Assembly: GCA_903858195.1 (NCBI GenBank)
Contig: CAIOHW010000225.1
Span: 1-10,183 of the forward strand
Origin: Oligoflexia bacterium
Lineage (GTDB): Bacteria; Bdellovibrionota; UBA1018
DNA: 10,183 bases
Direction: 5' to 3'
Each line of letters opens with the position of its first letter. The stretch's first letter is position 1. Below the pieces are notes generated by a model that saw only the letters and a program-made list of their open reading frames with translations, was not told where the DNA came from and did not search any database. The position numbers were made by a program, and so were the translations under genes. Below are positions 1 through 5,914 of the stretch, piece after piece.

Positions 1-34
1 CATCACACCTCAACTACACCCCCAACCAAACAGA

Positions 35-75
35 GTGTTGAGGATGTAATCGACGGGCGCCGCCCAAGTCAACAC
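35..75. repeat. Inverted repeat with nested GC hairpin, possible weak terminator after the lipoprotein gene
   Basis: Seen directly: arms GTGTTGA (35-41) and TCAACAC (69-75) are perfect inverse complements, and between them GGGC (55-58) and GCCC (62-65) form a second small hairpin. The structure lies in the 76 bases beyond the stop codon of the minus-strand lipoprotein gene, where an operon end is expected. There is no clear T tract after it on the minus strand, so an intrinsic terminator is only a possibility. Nothing else is recognisable in bases 1-76. Confidence 0.3.
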
Positions 76-76
76 A

Positions 77-595
77 TTAGATCGAAGTTTCCGGCAGGCG
101 CTTTCCCAAGCGCTTGCGAAGCGCCTTGAGGTCGATCTCGGAGGGTCCGGGGTAGAGGTAGCCCTGTGCGCAGGCTCCCGGCACGGCCTGCCAGATCTCG
201 TCCTGATGGCTCATGAATAGGATCAGCTTTTCTCCACTCCGAAAGGGGGGAGGAGGGGCCTTGCAGGCCCCATCCCAGCTGAAGTGGACTTGGATCTTCC
301 GGGGGAACGCCTTTGAGCCGGTTCCTGAGGGGGTTCTCAGCCATTCCCGGACCCGAAATCCGAGGCTTGCCCGGCCGGCCTGCTGCGCCACCGGCTCAGG
401 GTCGAGCTTCGAGGTGGTTTCACCCAGTGCGATGGCGCTAGCCTGGATCAGGGCCGTCTCGATGGGGTCGCCGCAGGGCTTGCACAGCACCACATCGGGC
501 CTTGCCGCCTGGGCCTGCGTGCCCGGGGTGGGCAAGGGCGAGGTCGTGCAGCCCAGAGCCATGCTGCCAAGTAGAAGCCCGAGGAGGAGCTTCAT
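77..595 (-). CDS. Predicted outer-envelope lipoprotein, unknown function, possibly TIMP/netrin-like fold
   Basis: A 172-residue protein with a lipoprotein signal peptide: Lys2, a leucine/glycine-rich hydrophobic stretch and a lipobox A-L-G-C with Cys16 as the predicted lipidated residue. After a Pro/Thr-rich linker comes a CKPC pair (about residues 38-41), then an ASAIALGE segment, a F-R-V-x-E-W-L strand, IQVHFSWDGAC, and PPPPFRSGEKLILFM followed by an IWQAVPGAC segment. This order of strands and cysteines resembles small secreted proteins with an OB/TIMP-like fold (a damaged-Cys, GE-V/T, F-V-x-E-x-L-K-G pattern); that is inference from pattern only. The start ATG overlaps the ybeY stop as ATGA, and AGGA lies about 9 bases upstream, so it is translationally coupled to ybeY and is the last gene of the mazG-coaE-ybeY operon. 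Because it is only coupled to housekeeping genes, its position does not reveal a role. Confidence 0.8.
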   Translation of the reverse strand: MKLLLGLLLGSMALGCTTSPLPTPGTQAQAARPDVVLCKPCGDPIETALIQASAIALGETTSKLDPEPVAQQAGRASLGFRVREWLRTPSGTGSKAFPRKIQVHFSWDGACKAPPPPFRSGEKLILFMSHQDEIWQAVPGACAQGYLYPGPSEIDLKALRKRLGKRLPETSI

Positions 596-1116
596 CGCGA
601 GGTCCTGCTCTTCTTGCCTTCCATCCGACCCACGAGGCCCCGGTCCGGGGTGATGTCCGAGAAGGCCAGAAGCCTAGCCTCCCAGCGTGCCTGTTCGCGG
701 GTCTGTTTCTTGCCCTTTTCATGGTCCATTCCGAGCAGGTGCAAAAGACCGTGGGCAAGCAGCACCTGAAGCTCGACTTCGGCCGAGTGTCCGAGCTCCC
801 TGGCCTGCCGTTTAAGGATTGGAAGCGCAATCACGAGCTCACCCAGGTGCCCAAGGCTCAAGAAGGGCTCGGGCGAGCCGAAGCTCAGCACATCCGTGGG
901 CTGGTCTTTCTTGCGGTAGCGGGCATTGAGCTTTCGGATCTCGGCAGATCCCACGACCCTGACTCCGGCCTGCCATTCTACTTTTCGTGGGCCAAGCTTT
1001 CGGAGGGCCGGAAAATGAAGCGCGCAATCGATCAGGTCTTCAAGCCTGAGCTTCGCCTTTCGGTTCCAAGACGTGAGCTCTGAAGAGGATTTGGTTGCCC
1101 GGGATTTTGTTGCCAT
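592..1116 (-). CDS. ybeY: Endoribonuclease YbeY, 16S rRNA maturation factor
   Basis: A 174-residue protein of the UPF0054/YbeY family, a zinc-dependent single-strand endoribonuclease acting in 16S rRNA 3'-end maturation and late 70S ribosome quality control. The family's zinc site H-x3-H-x5-H is intact at His122, His126 and His132 (AHGLLHLLGMDH). The upstream family signature is also present: I-R-K-L-N-x-x-Y-R-x-x-D-x-P-T-D-V-L-S-F at about residues 60-79 and GELVIA at 92-97. The first ~20 residues are Lys/Ser-rich and probably disordered; the C-terminal ~30 residues (Lys/Arg-rich) extend beyond the usual fold. The start lies 3 bases after the coaE stop, with an AGGAAGGA purine tract inside the end of coaE as ribosome binding site. 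Family identity is near certain. The frequent partner phoH is not present in this window. Confidence 0.95.
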   Translation of the reverse strand: MATKSRATKSSSELTSWNRKAKLRLEDLIDCALHFPALRKLGPRKVEWQAGVRVVGSAEIRKLNARYRKKDQPTDVLSFGSPEPFLSLGHLGELVIALPILKRQARELGHSAEVELQVLLAHGLLHLLGMDHEKGKKQTREQARWEARLLAFSDITPDRGLVGRMEGKKSRTSR

Positions 1117-1119
1117 AGT

Positions 1120-1728
1120 TTAGTTTCCTTCCTGTCTCGAGAGCGATGCATCGAGCAGGCTGGGTGTGATCCGGGCCTCGAGTGTTGCCAGATCCCCGTC
1201 ATTTTGGATCAGAAGCGTTGCAGCCTTCTCGCGCTGTGAGTCGGTGGCCTGCGCCTGAATCATCGAGAGAGCAAGCTCGCGCGCGACGTTGTCGCGCGCC
1301 ATGAGGCGTGTGATGCGGTCTTCGAGGGGGGCTTCTACGACGATCAGGCCATCGAGCTCCCCGTAGCGCCCCGTCTCGACGAGCAGAGCCGCCTCATAAA
1401 TGGCGTAGCGGGCTCCGGCTTCGGCAAACTGGTCGATGCGCCGGCGGCTTTCTTCGGCAATCAGCGGATGCAGGATCGCCTCAAGCTCATGGCGTGCCAC
1501 AGCGTTTGAAAAGATTTTGCGGCGAAGCTCCGCACGGTCGAGCGTTCCAAAGCGAGCTTCGATCTGGGAGGCGGCCCTCCCTCCGGGCTTGGAGAGGTCA
1601 CGGGCGATTTGATCTGCATCAATTACCGGGATTCCGGCCTTCTCGCGAAAGATGCGCGAGACCGTCGATTTTCCGGAGGCGATGCCTCCCGTAAGGCCGA
1701 TCACCGGAATTCGAAAGCGCGAGCTCAT
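1120..1728 (-). CDS. coaE: Dephospho-CoA kinase
   Basis: A 202-residue P-loop kinase catalysing the last step of coenzyme A synthesis, ATP-dependent phosphorylation of the 3'-hydroxyl of dephospho-CoA in the cytoplasm. The N-terminus carries IGLTGGIASGKS with the Walker A motif G-x4-G-K-S at residues 14-21, followed by the family's VIDADQIARDL segment (about 35-45) with the catalytic Asp, then PGG. Later motifs typical of CoaE are A-I-L-H-P (about 82-87), YAIYEAALLVETG (substrate lid side) and R-x-x-R-x-A-R-D. Length matches the family (about 200). The ATG overlaps the mazG stop by four bases (ATGA), so translation is probably coupled to mazG; no strong Shine-Dalgarno is visible. Identification is secure. 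Confidence 0.96.
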   Translation of the reverse strand: MSSRFRIPVIGLTGGIASGKSTVSRIFREKAGIPVIDADQIARDLSKPGGRAASQIEARFGTLDRAELRRKIFSNAVARHELEAILHPLIAEESRRRIDQFAEAGARYAIYEAALLVETGRYGELDGLIVVEAPLEDRITRLMARDNVARELALSMIQAQATDSQREKAATLLIQNDGDLATLEARITPSLLDASLSRQEGN

Positions 1729-2603
1729 GCGGGAGAGCCCCGTTTCTTGGCTTCATCCCAATAGCGGTCCATTTCCTCGAGCGTTGACTCTTCAGGCTTT
1801 TTTCCCTGTTCGCGAAGGCGGGACTCGACATGGCGAAATCGCGACTCAAAGCGCGACAGCGTGCCGCGAAGCGCCTCTTCGGGATCGAGCTTGAGCAGGA
1901 AGGCAACATTGCAAACGCTAAAGAGCAGGTCACCCAGTTCGGCCTGGGCTTTTTGCCTCGGTTCTGGCCCGTCCGCCTTTTTGAGCTCGCGGACCTCGGT
2001 TTCGAACTCCGTGAGCTCTTCGCGCAGTTTCTCAAGCGGTCCATTTAAATCCGGCCACTGAAAGCCCACGCGCGTGACCTTGTCGATCAGACGGGTGGTG
2101 CGCTGGAGCGCGGGCAGGCTCTTGGGGAGTCCGTCGAGGACCGACGCCTGCGCCGCTTTGGCCGCCTTCTCAGCTGCCTTGATTTTTTCCCAGTTCCGGA
2201 GCACGCCGTCGACATCGAGGCCCTCGAGCTCGGAAGCGTTCTCACCAAAGACATGCGGATGGCGGTGGATGAGCTTGGCGTTCAGCGCACGCGCCACCGA
2301 GGCAAAGTCGAGCGCTCCTGTTTCGGAGGCAAGTTCCGAGTGGATGAGCACCTGCATGAGCAGGTCGCCGAGTTCCTCTTGGAAGGAGTGTGCGAGCTCG
2401 GGTTCTTTTTTGAGGCGCTCGGGCGAGTCGATGCGGTCGAGCACATCGAGCACCTCATAGGCCTCTTCGATCACATAGGGCCTCAGGCTCTGGTGGGTCT
2501 GCTTCATGTCCCAGGGGCATCCGCCGGGTGCCCGGAGGCGGTGCACGGTCTGGACAACGCTTTGGACGGCTTCTGCAAGGCCTTGGAAGTCTTGGCTTTT
2601 CAT
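1725..2603 (-). CDS. mazG: Nucleoside triphosphate pyrophosphohydrolase MazG
   Basis: A 292-residue tandem MazG protein, which hydrolyses (d)NTPs to the monophosphate and PPi and cleans the nucleotide pool. Domain 1 has the hallmark CPWDMKQTHQSL segment (about 29-40), the EEAYE metal-binding cluster at 46-50 and EELGDLL further on. Domain 2 repeats the pattern with REELTEFETEV and AELGDLLFSVCNVAFLLKLDPEEAL, and ends with F-x-x-R-F-x-x-V-E, typical of full-length E. coli-type MazG (about 263 residues). I chose the ATG at 2603, which starts just before the conserved MazG N-terminus and has AAGG about 9 bases upstream. A longer in-frame start at 2696 would add 31 residues that are read from the prfB leader and have no family counterpart. 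It is the first gene of the minus-strand operon and divergent from prfB. Confidence 0.95.
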   Translation of the reverse strand: MKSQDFQGLAEAVQSVVQTVHRLRAPGGCPWDMKQTHQSLRPYVIEEAYEVLDVLDRIDSPERLKKEPELAHSFQEELGDLLMQVLIHSELASETGALDFASVARALNAKLIHRHPHVFGENASELEGLDVDGVLRNWEKIKAAEKAAKAAQASVLDGLPKSLPALQRTTRLIDKVTRVGFQWPDLNGPLEKLREELTEFETEVRELKKADGPEPRQKAQAELGDLLFSVCNVAFLLKLDPEEALRGTLSRFESRFRHVESRLREQGKKPEESTLEEMDRYWDEAKKRGSPA

Positions 2604-2681
2604 GATTTTGAACCTTGGGCCAGACCCTAACAGGAATTTTGCCGCGTTGCAAAAAGGGCATGATTCCCCTAAAACTTTCGC
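2604..2681. promoter_or_regulatory. Divergent intergenic region between mazG and prfB, with candidate prfB promoter
   Basis: The 78 bases between the two divergent start codons must hold both promoters. On the plus strand TTGCAA (2647-2652), a 17-base spacer and TAAAAC (2670-2675) match the sigma70 consensus at 4 of 6 positions in each box. If used, transcription would begin almost exactly at the prfB ATG (2682), giving a leaderless or near-leaderless mRNA; indeed no Shine-Dalgarno is visible before that ATG. The TTGCAA is self-complementary, and on the minus strand it is followed 17 bases later by TAGGGT, a weak match that could serve mazG. Both assignments are inference from short matches. 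Confidence 0.3.
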
Positions 2682-3819
2682 ATGCTTGCACCCCATGAGA
2701 TTCGCGCCAGGCTTGGCGCCATGAAAGAGAAACTCGATTTCCTACGGGGGTCGCTTTGACCTGCCGGTCAAACAGCGCCGAATCGCCGAACTCGACGATC
2801 TCTCCCAGCAGCCCGAATTCTGGAACGACAACCGCAAAGCCCGCCAGCTGACGACCGAAAAGGCGCGGCTTGAGCGTGAGGTCAATCAGTTCGAGTCGCT
2901 GGATCGCGGCTACTCGGACGCCGTGACGCTCTTTGAGCTGGCGCAGGAAGCTGCCGACGATGCTTCGCTTGCCGAAGCAGGTGAGATGATCGGGACACTG
3001 GCTTCGCAGTTTGAGCAGGCCGAGTTCAGCAAGATGCTCTCTGAAGAGCAGGATCCGCTGAACGCCATTTTGACGATCAACGCCGGAGCAGGCGGCACCG
3101 AGTCGCAGGACTGGGCACAAATGCTCTTTCGCATGTACCAGCGCTGGGCCGAGAAAAACGGCTTCAAGTTCAACGTGCTCGATGTGCTTCCTGGCGAAGA
3201 GGCGGGCTTGAAGAACGTCACCGCCCAGATCGTGGGCGAATATGCTTACGGTAGGCTCAAGTCCGAAGCCGGCGTGCATCGGCTCGTTCGCATCTCGCCC
3301 TTTGACTCGAACGCACGGCGGCACACTTCTTTTACCTCGGTGTTTGTGAGCCCCGAGATCGACGACAACTTCGAAGTCGTGATCAACCCGGCCGACCTTC
3401 GCGTGGACGTGTACCGCGCAGGCGGAAAGGGCGGCCAGGGCGTCAATACGACCGACTCTGCCGTGCGACTGACCCACTTGCCCACGGGCATTGTGGTGGC
3501 CTGCCAGCAGGAACGTTCGCAGATCAAGAACAAGGACCTCGCGATGAAGGTGCTTCGCTCGCGCATTTATGAGCGTCACCTCGAGGAAGAGCGAAAGAAG
3601 CAGGCCGCCGTCGAAGACGCCAAGAAGGATATCGCCTGGGGGAGCCAGATCCGTTCCTACGTCCTGCACCCTTACAAGATGGTGAAAGACCACCGCACAG
3701 GACATGTCGTGAACCAGGCCGACCCCGTGCTCGATGGCGAGTTGGACGGCTTCATCAAGGCCTTCCTCACCTGCCGCATCACGGGCGATTGGGCCCGCGG
3801 GGGTGGGGATGACGTCTAA
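2682..3819 (+). CDS. prfB: Peptide chain release factor 2, expressed through a +1 programmed frameshift
   Basis: RF2 recognises UGA and UAA stop codons and triggers peptide release at the ribosome. Reading frame 2682-2756 gives 25 codons, is interrupted by TGA at 2757-2759, and continues one base later from GAC at 2758 to TAA at 3817-3819, giving 378 residues. With this start the in-frame TGA is codon 26, the same place as in E. coli. The codon-recognition tripeptide S-P-F then falls at 205-207 and the catalytic G-G-Q at 250-252, both the E. coli numbers. The N-terminal segment (EIRARLGAMKEKLDFLRGSL) resembles other RF2 N-termini, which is why ATG 2682 is preferred over ATG 2721. The motif reads G-K-G-G-Q-G-V-N instead of the E. 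coli G-A-G-G-Q-H-V-N. The C-terminus carries about a dozen extra residues (ITGDWARGGGDDV region) that overlap the next gene's start. Divergent from mazG; first gene of the prfB-membrane protein-Kir channel operon. Confidence 0.96.
2744..2760 (+). promoter_or_regulatory. RF2 autoregulatory +1 frameshift site
   Basis: The site reads ACGGGGG TCG CTT TGA C. It has the slippery CTT at 2754-2756 followed by the in-frame TGA (2757-2759) and C, plus an internal G-rich Shine-Dalgarno-like element ending three bases before the CTT, the same spacing as E. coli AGGGGG TAT CTT TGA C. When RF2 is scarce the ribosome pauses at the poorly terminated UGA-C, the P-site tRNA-Leu slips from CUU to UUU, and translation resumes at GAC. 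The first base of the SD-like element is C rather than A (CGGGGG), and TCG replaces TAT. Mechanism is established knowledge; the motif is seen directly. Confidence 0.95.
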
Positions 3820-4234
3820 GGTGTCCGCCACCTTTTACTTAAGCGCCGCGTTAGGCGGAACCGCCGGAATGGTGGGTGCCGTGGCCATTTCGGGGCTCTC
3901 GGCTTTCGCCATGCGCAGGCTCGGAGTCGAGATGCAGTGGCTTCAGGTCGCAGCGAGTGGGGCTGCGGGTGGAGTCGTTGGAAATCTGCTGCTCAGGGTC
4001 CTGATGCAGGTCATCGCGAAGGTCGGCTGGGCCAGCAGGCCTCTCGATCGTTTCGTGGCCTATCTGCTCTGTGGCTTTGGCAGCTCGCTTGTCCTGGGTG
4101 GGGCGCTGCTTTACGTGCTTTTTCAGGGGAGGCAAGGGGCGATCGGGCCGTCCCTTTTTGTGGTGATTGGCTGGATGGTGGGACTGCTGGCCGCAAGCCT
4201 TCCACTTGCGATCCGCGAGCTCGGGAGCTCCTGA
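3809..4234 (+). CDS. Hypothetical small membrane protein with about four transmembrane helices
   Basis: A 141-residue hydrophobic protein of unrecognised family. Four hydrophobic segments can be seen at about residues 9-31 (YLSAALGGTAGMVGAVAIS), 43-68, 84-106 and 112-134, rich in Gly and Ala, separated by short charged loops with Arg/Lys (MRRLG after helix 1, WASRPLDR before helix 3). There is no signal peptide cleavage site or catalytic motif. The ATG at 3809 lies inside the end of prfB (11-base overlap, different frame) and is preceded by a G-rich tract (GGGGGTGGGG) as ribosome binding site; a GTG at 3821 is a possible alternative. Its stop is immediately followed by the GTG of the Kir channel, so the two are almost certainly co-translated. 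A helper or partner of the channel is possible but is inference from position only. Confidence 0.75.
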   Translation: MTSKVSATFYLSAALGGTAGMVGAVAISGLSAFAMRRLGVEMQWLQVAASGAAGGVVGNLLLRVLMQVIAKVGWASRPLDRFVAYLLCGFGSSLVLGGALLYVLFQGRQGAIGPSLFVVIGWMVGLLAASLPLAIRELGSS

Positions 4235-5131
4235 GTGACGGAGGAAGGGTTCAAGCCCACCCCCCGCTACCGACTGATCGATCCAGACGGCTCGCTGCGA
4301 GTCATCCGAAAAGGCGGGCGCTCAAGCTCCACTCGCGATCTCTACCATTCGCTCCTGCGCCTGAGCTGGCCCCGCTTTATGGCGGCACTTGCCGGCTTCT
4401 ATCTCATGATCAACCTTGCCTTTGCAGCGGGGTACCTGCTCTGCGGTCCTGGCGCTCTCGAAGGGGCGTCCGGTGAAGGGGGATGGTCCGCCTTTATGGA
4501 CGCGTTTTTTTTCAGCGTCCAGACCTTCGCCACAATCGGCTATGGGCGAATGTCACCGGTGGGAGTGGCGGCCAATCTTCTGGTCACTCTGGAAGCCCTC
4601 GTGGGCCTGCTTGGGGTGGCCCTCTCGACAGGACTTTTTTTTGCGAGGTTCTCGCGCCCCACGGCGCGTGTACGATTCAGTAACCGGGCGCTGATCACTC
4701 GGCATGACGGAGTGCGTTCGCTCGTGTTCAGGGTTGCCAATGAGCGGCTCAACCAGGTGTTCGAAGCCCGCGTCCGGGTCACACTGATCAAGGACGAAAT
4801 CTCGCAGGAAGGCGAGCATTACCGCAATCTCTACGACCTCACGCTTGAGCGTGAGGTATCGCCCATCTTCGCTCTGAGTCTCGTGGTCGTGCATCCCATC
4901 ACCCCTGAGAGTCCACTGCATGGAATGACCGAGGAGCAGCTGCGCGCTGTCCATGCCGAATTGCTTGTGTCGATCACGGGGACCGATGAAACGTTCTCGC
5001 AGGAGATTCACGCGAGGCGCTCTTATACCAGCGACGAGATCGCCTGGGACCGCTTGTTTGCCGACATGTTGAGTCGCACAGACGACGGGTACGTGGTGGT
5101 TGACCTTTCCAAGATGGACGAGCTTCTTTAG
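4235..5131 (+). CDS. Inward-rectifier potassium channel, KirBac family
   Basis: A 298-residue subunit of a tetrameric prokaryotic Kir channel in the inner membrane. The N-terminal cytoplasmic slide region (DLYHSLLRLSWPRF, 35-48) leads into TM1 (about 48-70). Next come the pore helix (AFMDAFFFSVQTFA) and the K+ selectivity filter T-I-G-Y-G at 100-104, then TM2 (about 112-137). The post-TM2 linker FSRPTARVRFS (139-149) is diagnostic for KirBac, followed by the beta-rich cytoplasmic domain to residue 298, with the motifs VFRVANER, ARVRVTLIK, LVVVHPITPESPL and E-L-L-V-S-I-T-G-T-D-E-T-F-S-Q. All expected parts are present and length fits the family. It starts with GTG directly after the stop of the upstream membrane protein, with GGGAG seven bases before it. 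KirBac channels are typically modulated by lipids or pH; nothing in the sequence shows regulation here. Its stop overlaps that of the convergent peptidase gene. Confidence 0.95.
   Translation: MTEEGFKPTPRYRLIDPDGSLRVIRKGGRSSSTRDLYHSLLRLSWPRFMAALAGFYLMINLAFAAGYLLCGPGALEGASGEGGWSAFMDAFFFSVQTFATIGYGRMSPVGVAANLLVTLEALVGLLGVALSTGLFFARFSRPTARVRFSNRALITRHDGVRSLVFRVANERLNQVFEARVRVTLIKDEISQEGEHYRNLYDLTLEREVSPIFALSLVVVHPITPESPLHGMTEEQLRAVHAELLVSITGTDETFSQEIHARRSYTSDEIAWDRLFADMLSRTDDGYVVVDLSKMDELL
4836..4857. repeat. Near-perfect 10-bp-arm palindrome inside the Kir gene
   Basis: ACCTCACGCT (4836-4845) and AGCGTGAGGT (4848-4857) are exact inverse complements separated by two bases (TG). It lies in the codons for Y-D-L-T-L-E-R-E-V of the cytoplasmic domain. 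It could form a hairpin or a dyad for a dimeric DNA-binding protein, or simply be coincidence from coding sequence. No function is assigned. Confidence 0.5.
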
Positions 5132-5844
5132 CTCAGGCGCCAGCACTCCCCGCGAGAGTAGAGAAGCACCCGGCCGTAAAAGCCGAGACGATCGCCTTCG
5201 ACCACGAGGCCACCTCCGTCTCGCACCGAGAAGACGGGCTTGCCGATTTTTGATGAGTAGGCCAGCAGTTCTCGGCGACGTCGCGCATCGGCTGTGTCAT
5301 GCGGAGAAAACTCGAATCCCACGAGCCCCAAGGCCCGCAGATCGGTGAGCCCTGGGTCGTTTGAGTCGGCATCGTACCGGGGGATGCCCGCAAGTCCGAT
5401 CGAAGGGGTCATGAGGATCGCACCTGCGCTCAGGCCCGCAAGCACGCCCCCACGTAGGGCAAAGCGCCGCAGTTGGGGCAGCAGCCCCGAGTGGCGCAGT
5501 TTTTCGAGAAACACATAAGTATTTCCACCCGCCAAATAGATGACGTCACAGGACAGGAGCATCTTGAGTTCGTCGCGCGAGGGCTTGTGATCGGGTTCGA
5601 GCATGAAGAACCGCTCGATGCCGGCGGCGCGATAGCGGCGCATGGCGCGGGCAAAAAACCGTGAAGATCCATCGGCTTCGAATGGGATGTAGGCCAGCTT
5701 GAGCGGCCCCCGTTCGACAGACCGGGGAGATTGCCGCAGGCGCTGCTGCCAGGCGAGCCGCACGACTTCGAGATGCAGGCGGTGATTGGATTTTGACTGT
5801 CCGCCCGAGTAAAGGACGAGGTTAAGGGCCGCACGCGGTGCCAT
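5128..5844 (-). CDS. Peptidase E-like serine hydrolase (family S51)
   Basis: A 238-residue protein with the S51/PepE (aspartyl dipeptidase) class I glutamine amidotransferase-like fold. It opens with a strand NLVLYSGGQ, has Y-L-A-G-G-N-T-Y at 103-110, the nucleophile elbow GLSAGA with Ser139, and the catalytic-His region FEFSPHD with His182. Acidic residues Asp158, Asp160 and Asp163 lie in the stretch where the third triad member sits in PepE. Family members cleave Asp-X dipeptides or related substrates (cyanophycinase is a relative), so the exact substrate is unknown. I chose ATG 5844 because the family begins right at the first strand; an in-frame upstream ATG at 6000 would add 52 residues overlapping the divergent gene. 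Only a weak purine tract precedes the start. The gene stands alone on the minus strand, convergent with the Kir channel and divergent from the SelO-like gene. Confidence 0.88.
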   Translation of the reverse strand: MAPRAALNLVLYSGGQSKSNHRLHLEVVRLAWQQRLRQSPRSVERGPLKLAYIPFEADGSSRFFARAMRRYRAAGIERFFMLEPDHKPSRDELKMLLSCDVIYLAGGNTYVFLEKLRHSGLLPQLRRFALRGGVLAGLSAGAILMTPSIGLAGIPRYDADSNDPGLTDLRALGLVGFEFSPHDTADARRRRELLAYSSKIGKPVFSVRDGGGLVVEGDRLGFYGRVLLYSRGECWRLS

Positions 5845-5914
5845 GGTGGGGCCCACTCTCCCCACTTGGCGCAGCAAATCAAGAAAATCTTCAAGCCTTC
5901 CGATCCGTTGGCAT
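5845..5914. promoter_or_regulatory. Divergent intergenic region between peptidase E-like and SelO-like genes
   Basis: If the SelO-like gene starts at 5915, 70 bases separate the two divergent start codons and must contain both promoters or their ends. I see no convincing -35/-10 pair on either strand. The plus-strand start shows no Shine-Dalgarno sequence; the minus-strand start has only a distant GGGGAG. Confidence 0.3.

Noticed and set aside
213..1083. Plus-strand open frames opposite the lipoprotein and ybeY (e.g. 213-653, 502-1083)
   Set aside because: They are antisense shadows of well-supported minus-strand genes with no recognizable motifs.
2604..2696. Longer MazG start at 2696, giving an extra 31 residues with a C-P-F-C pair
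   Set aside because: The extension lies antisense to the prfB start and has no counterpart in MazG proteins; the conserved family N-terminus begins at the ATG at 2603.
2704..2719. Hairpin GCGCCA-GGCT-TGGCGC just before the second in-frame ATG of prfB
   Set aside because: It lies in codons 8-13 of the chosen prfB frame and is short; no regulatory role can be supported.
2695..2724. Nine-codon upstream ORF whose TGA overlaps ATG 2721 (ATGA)
   Set aside because: It would act as a leader only if prfB began at 2721; the better start at 2682 places this small frame inside prfB coding sequence, so it is coincidental.
2455..3831. A 458-residue open frame on the minus strand
   Set aside because: It is antisense to prfB, overlaps mazG, shows no family motif, and is open only because of GC-rich codon bias on the opposite strand.
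2868..4857. Identical 15-mer in prfB (2868-2882) and the Kir gene (4843-4857)
   Set aside because: Both copies encode Leu-Glu-Arg-Glu-Val in frame with identical codons; a coincidence of codon use is the simplest explanation.
5843..5914. Start of the SelO-like gene at ATG 5843
   Set aside because: It adds 24 low-complexity residues overlapping the divergent peptidase start, and SelO proteins place the SFARL motif close to the N-terminus, fitting the ATG at 5915 better. Not excluded.
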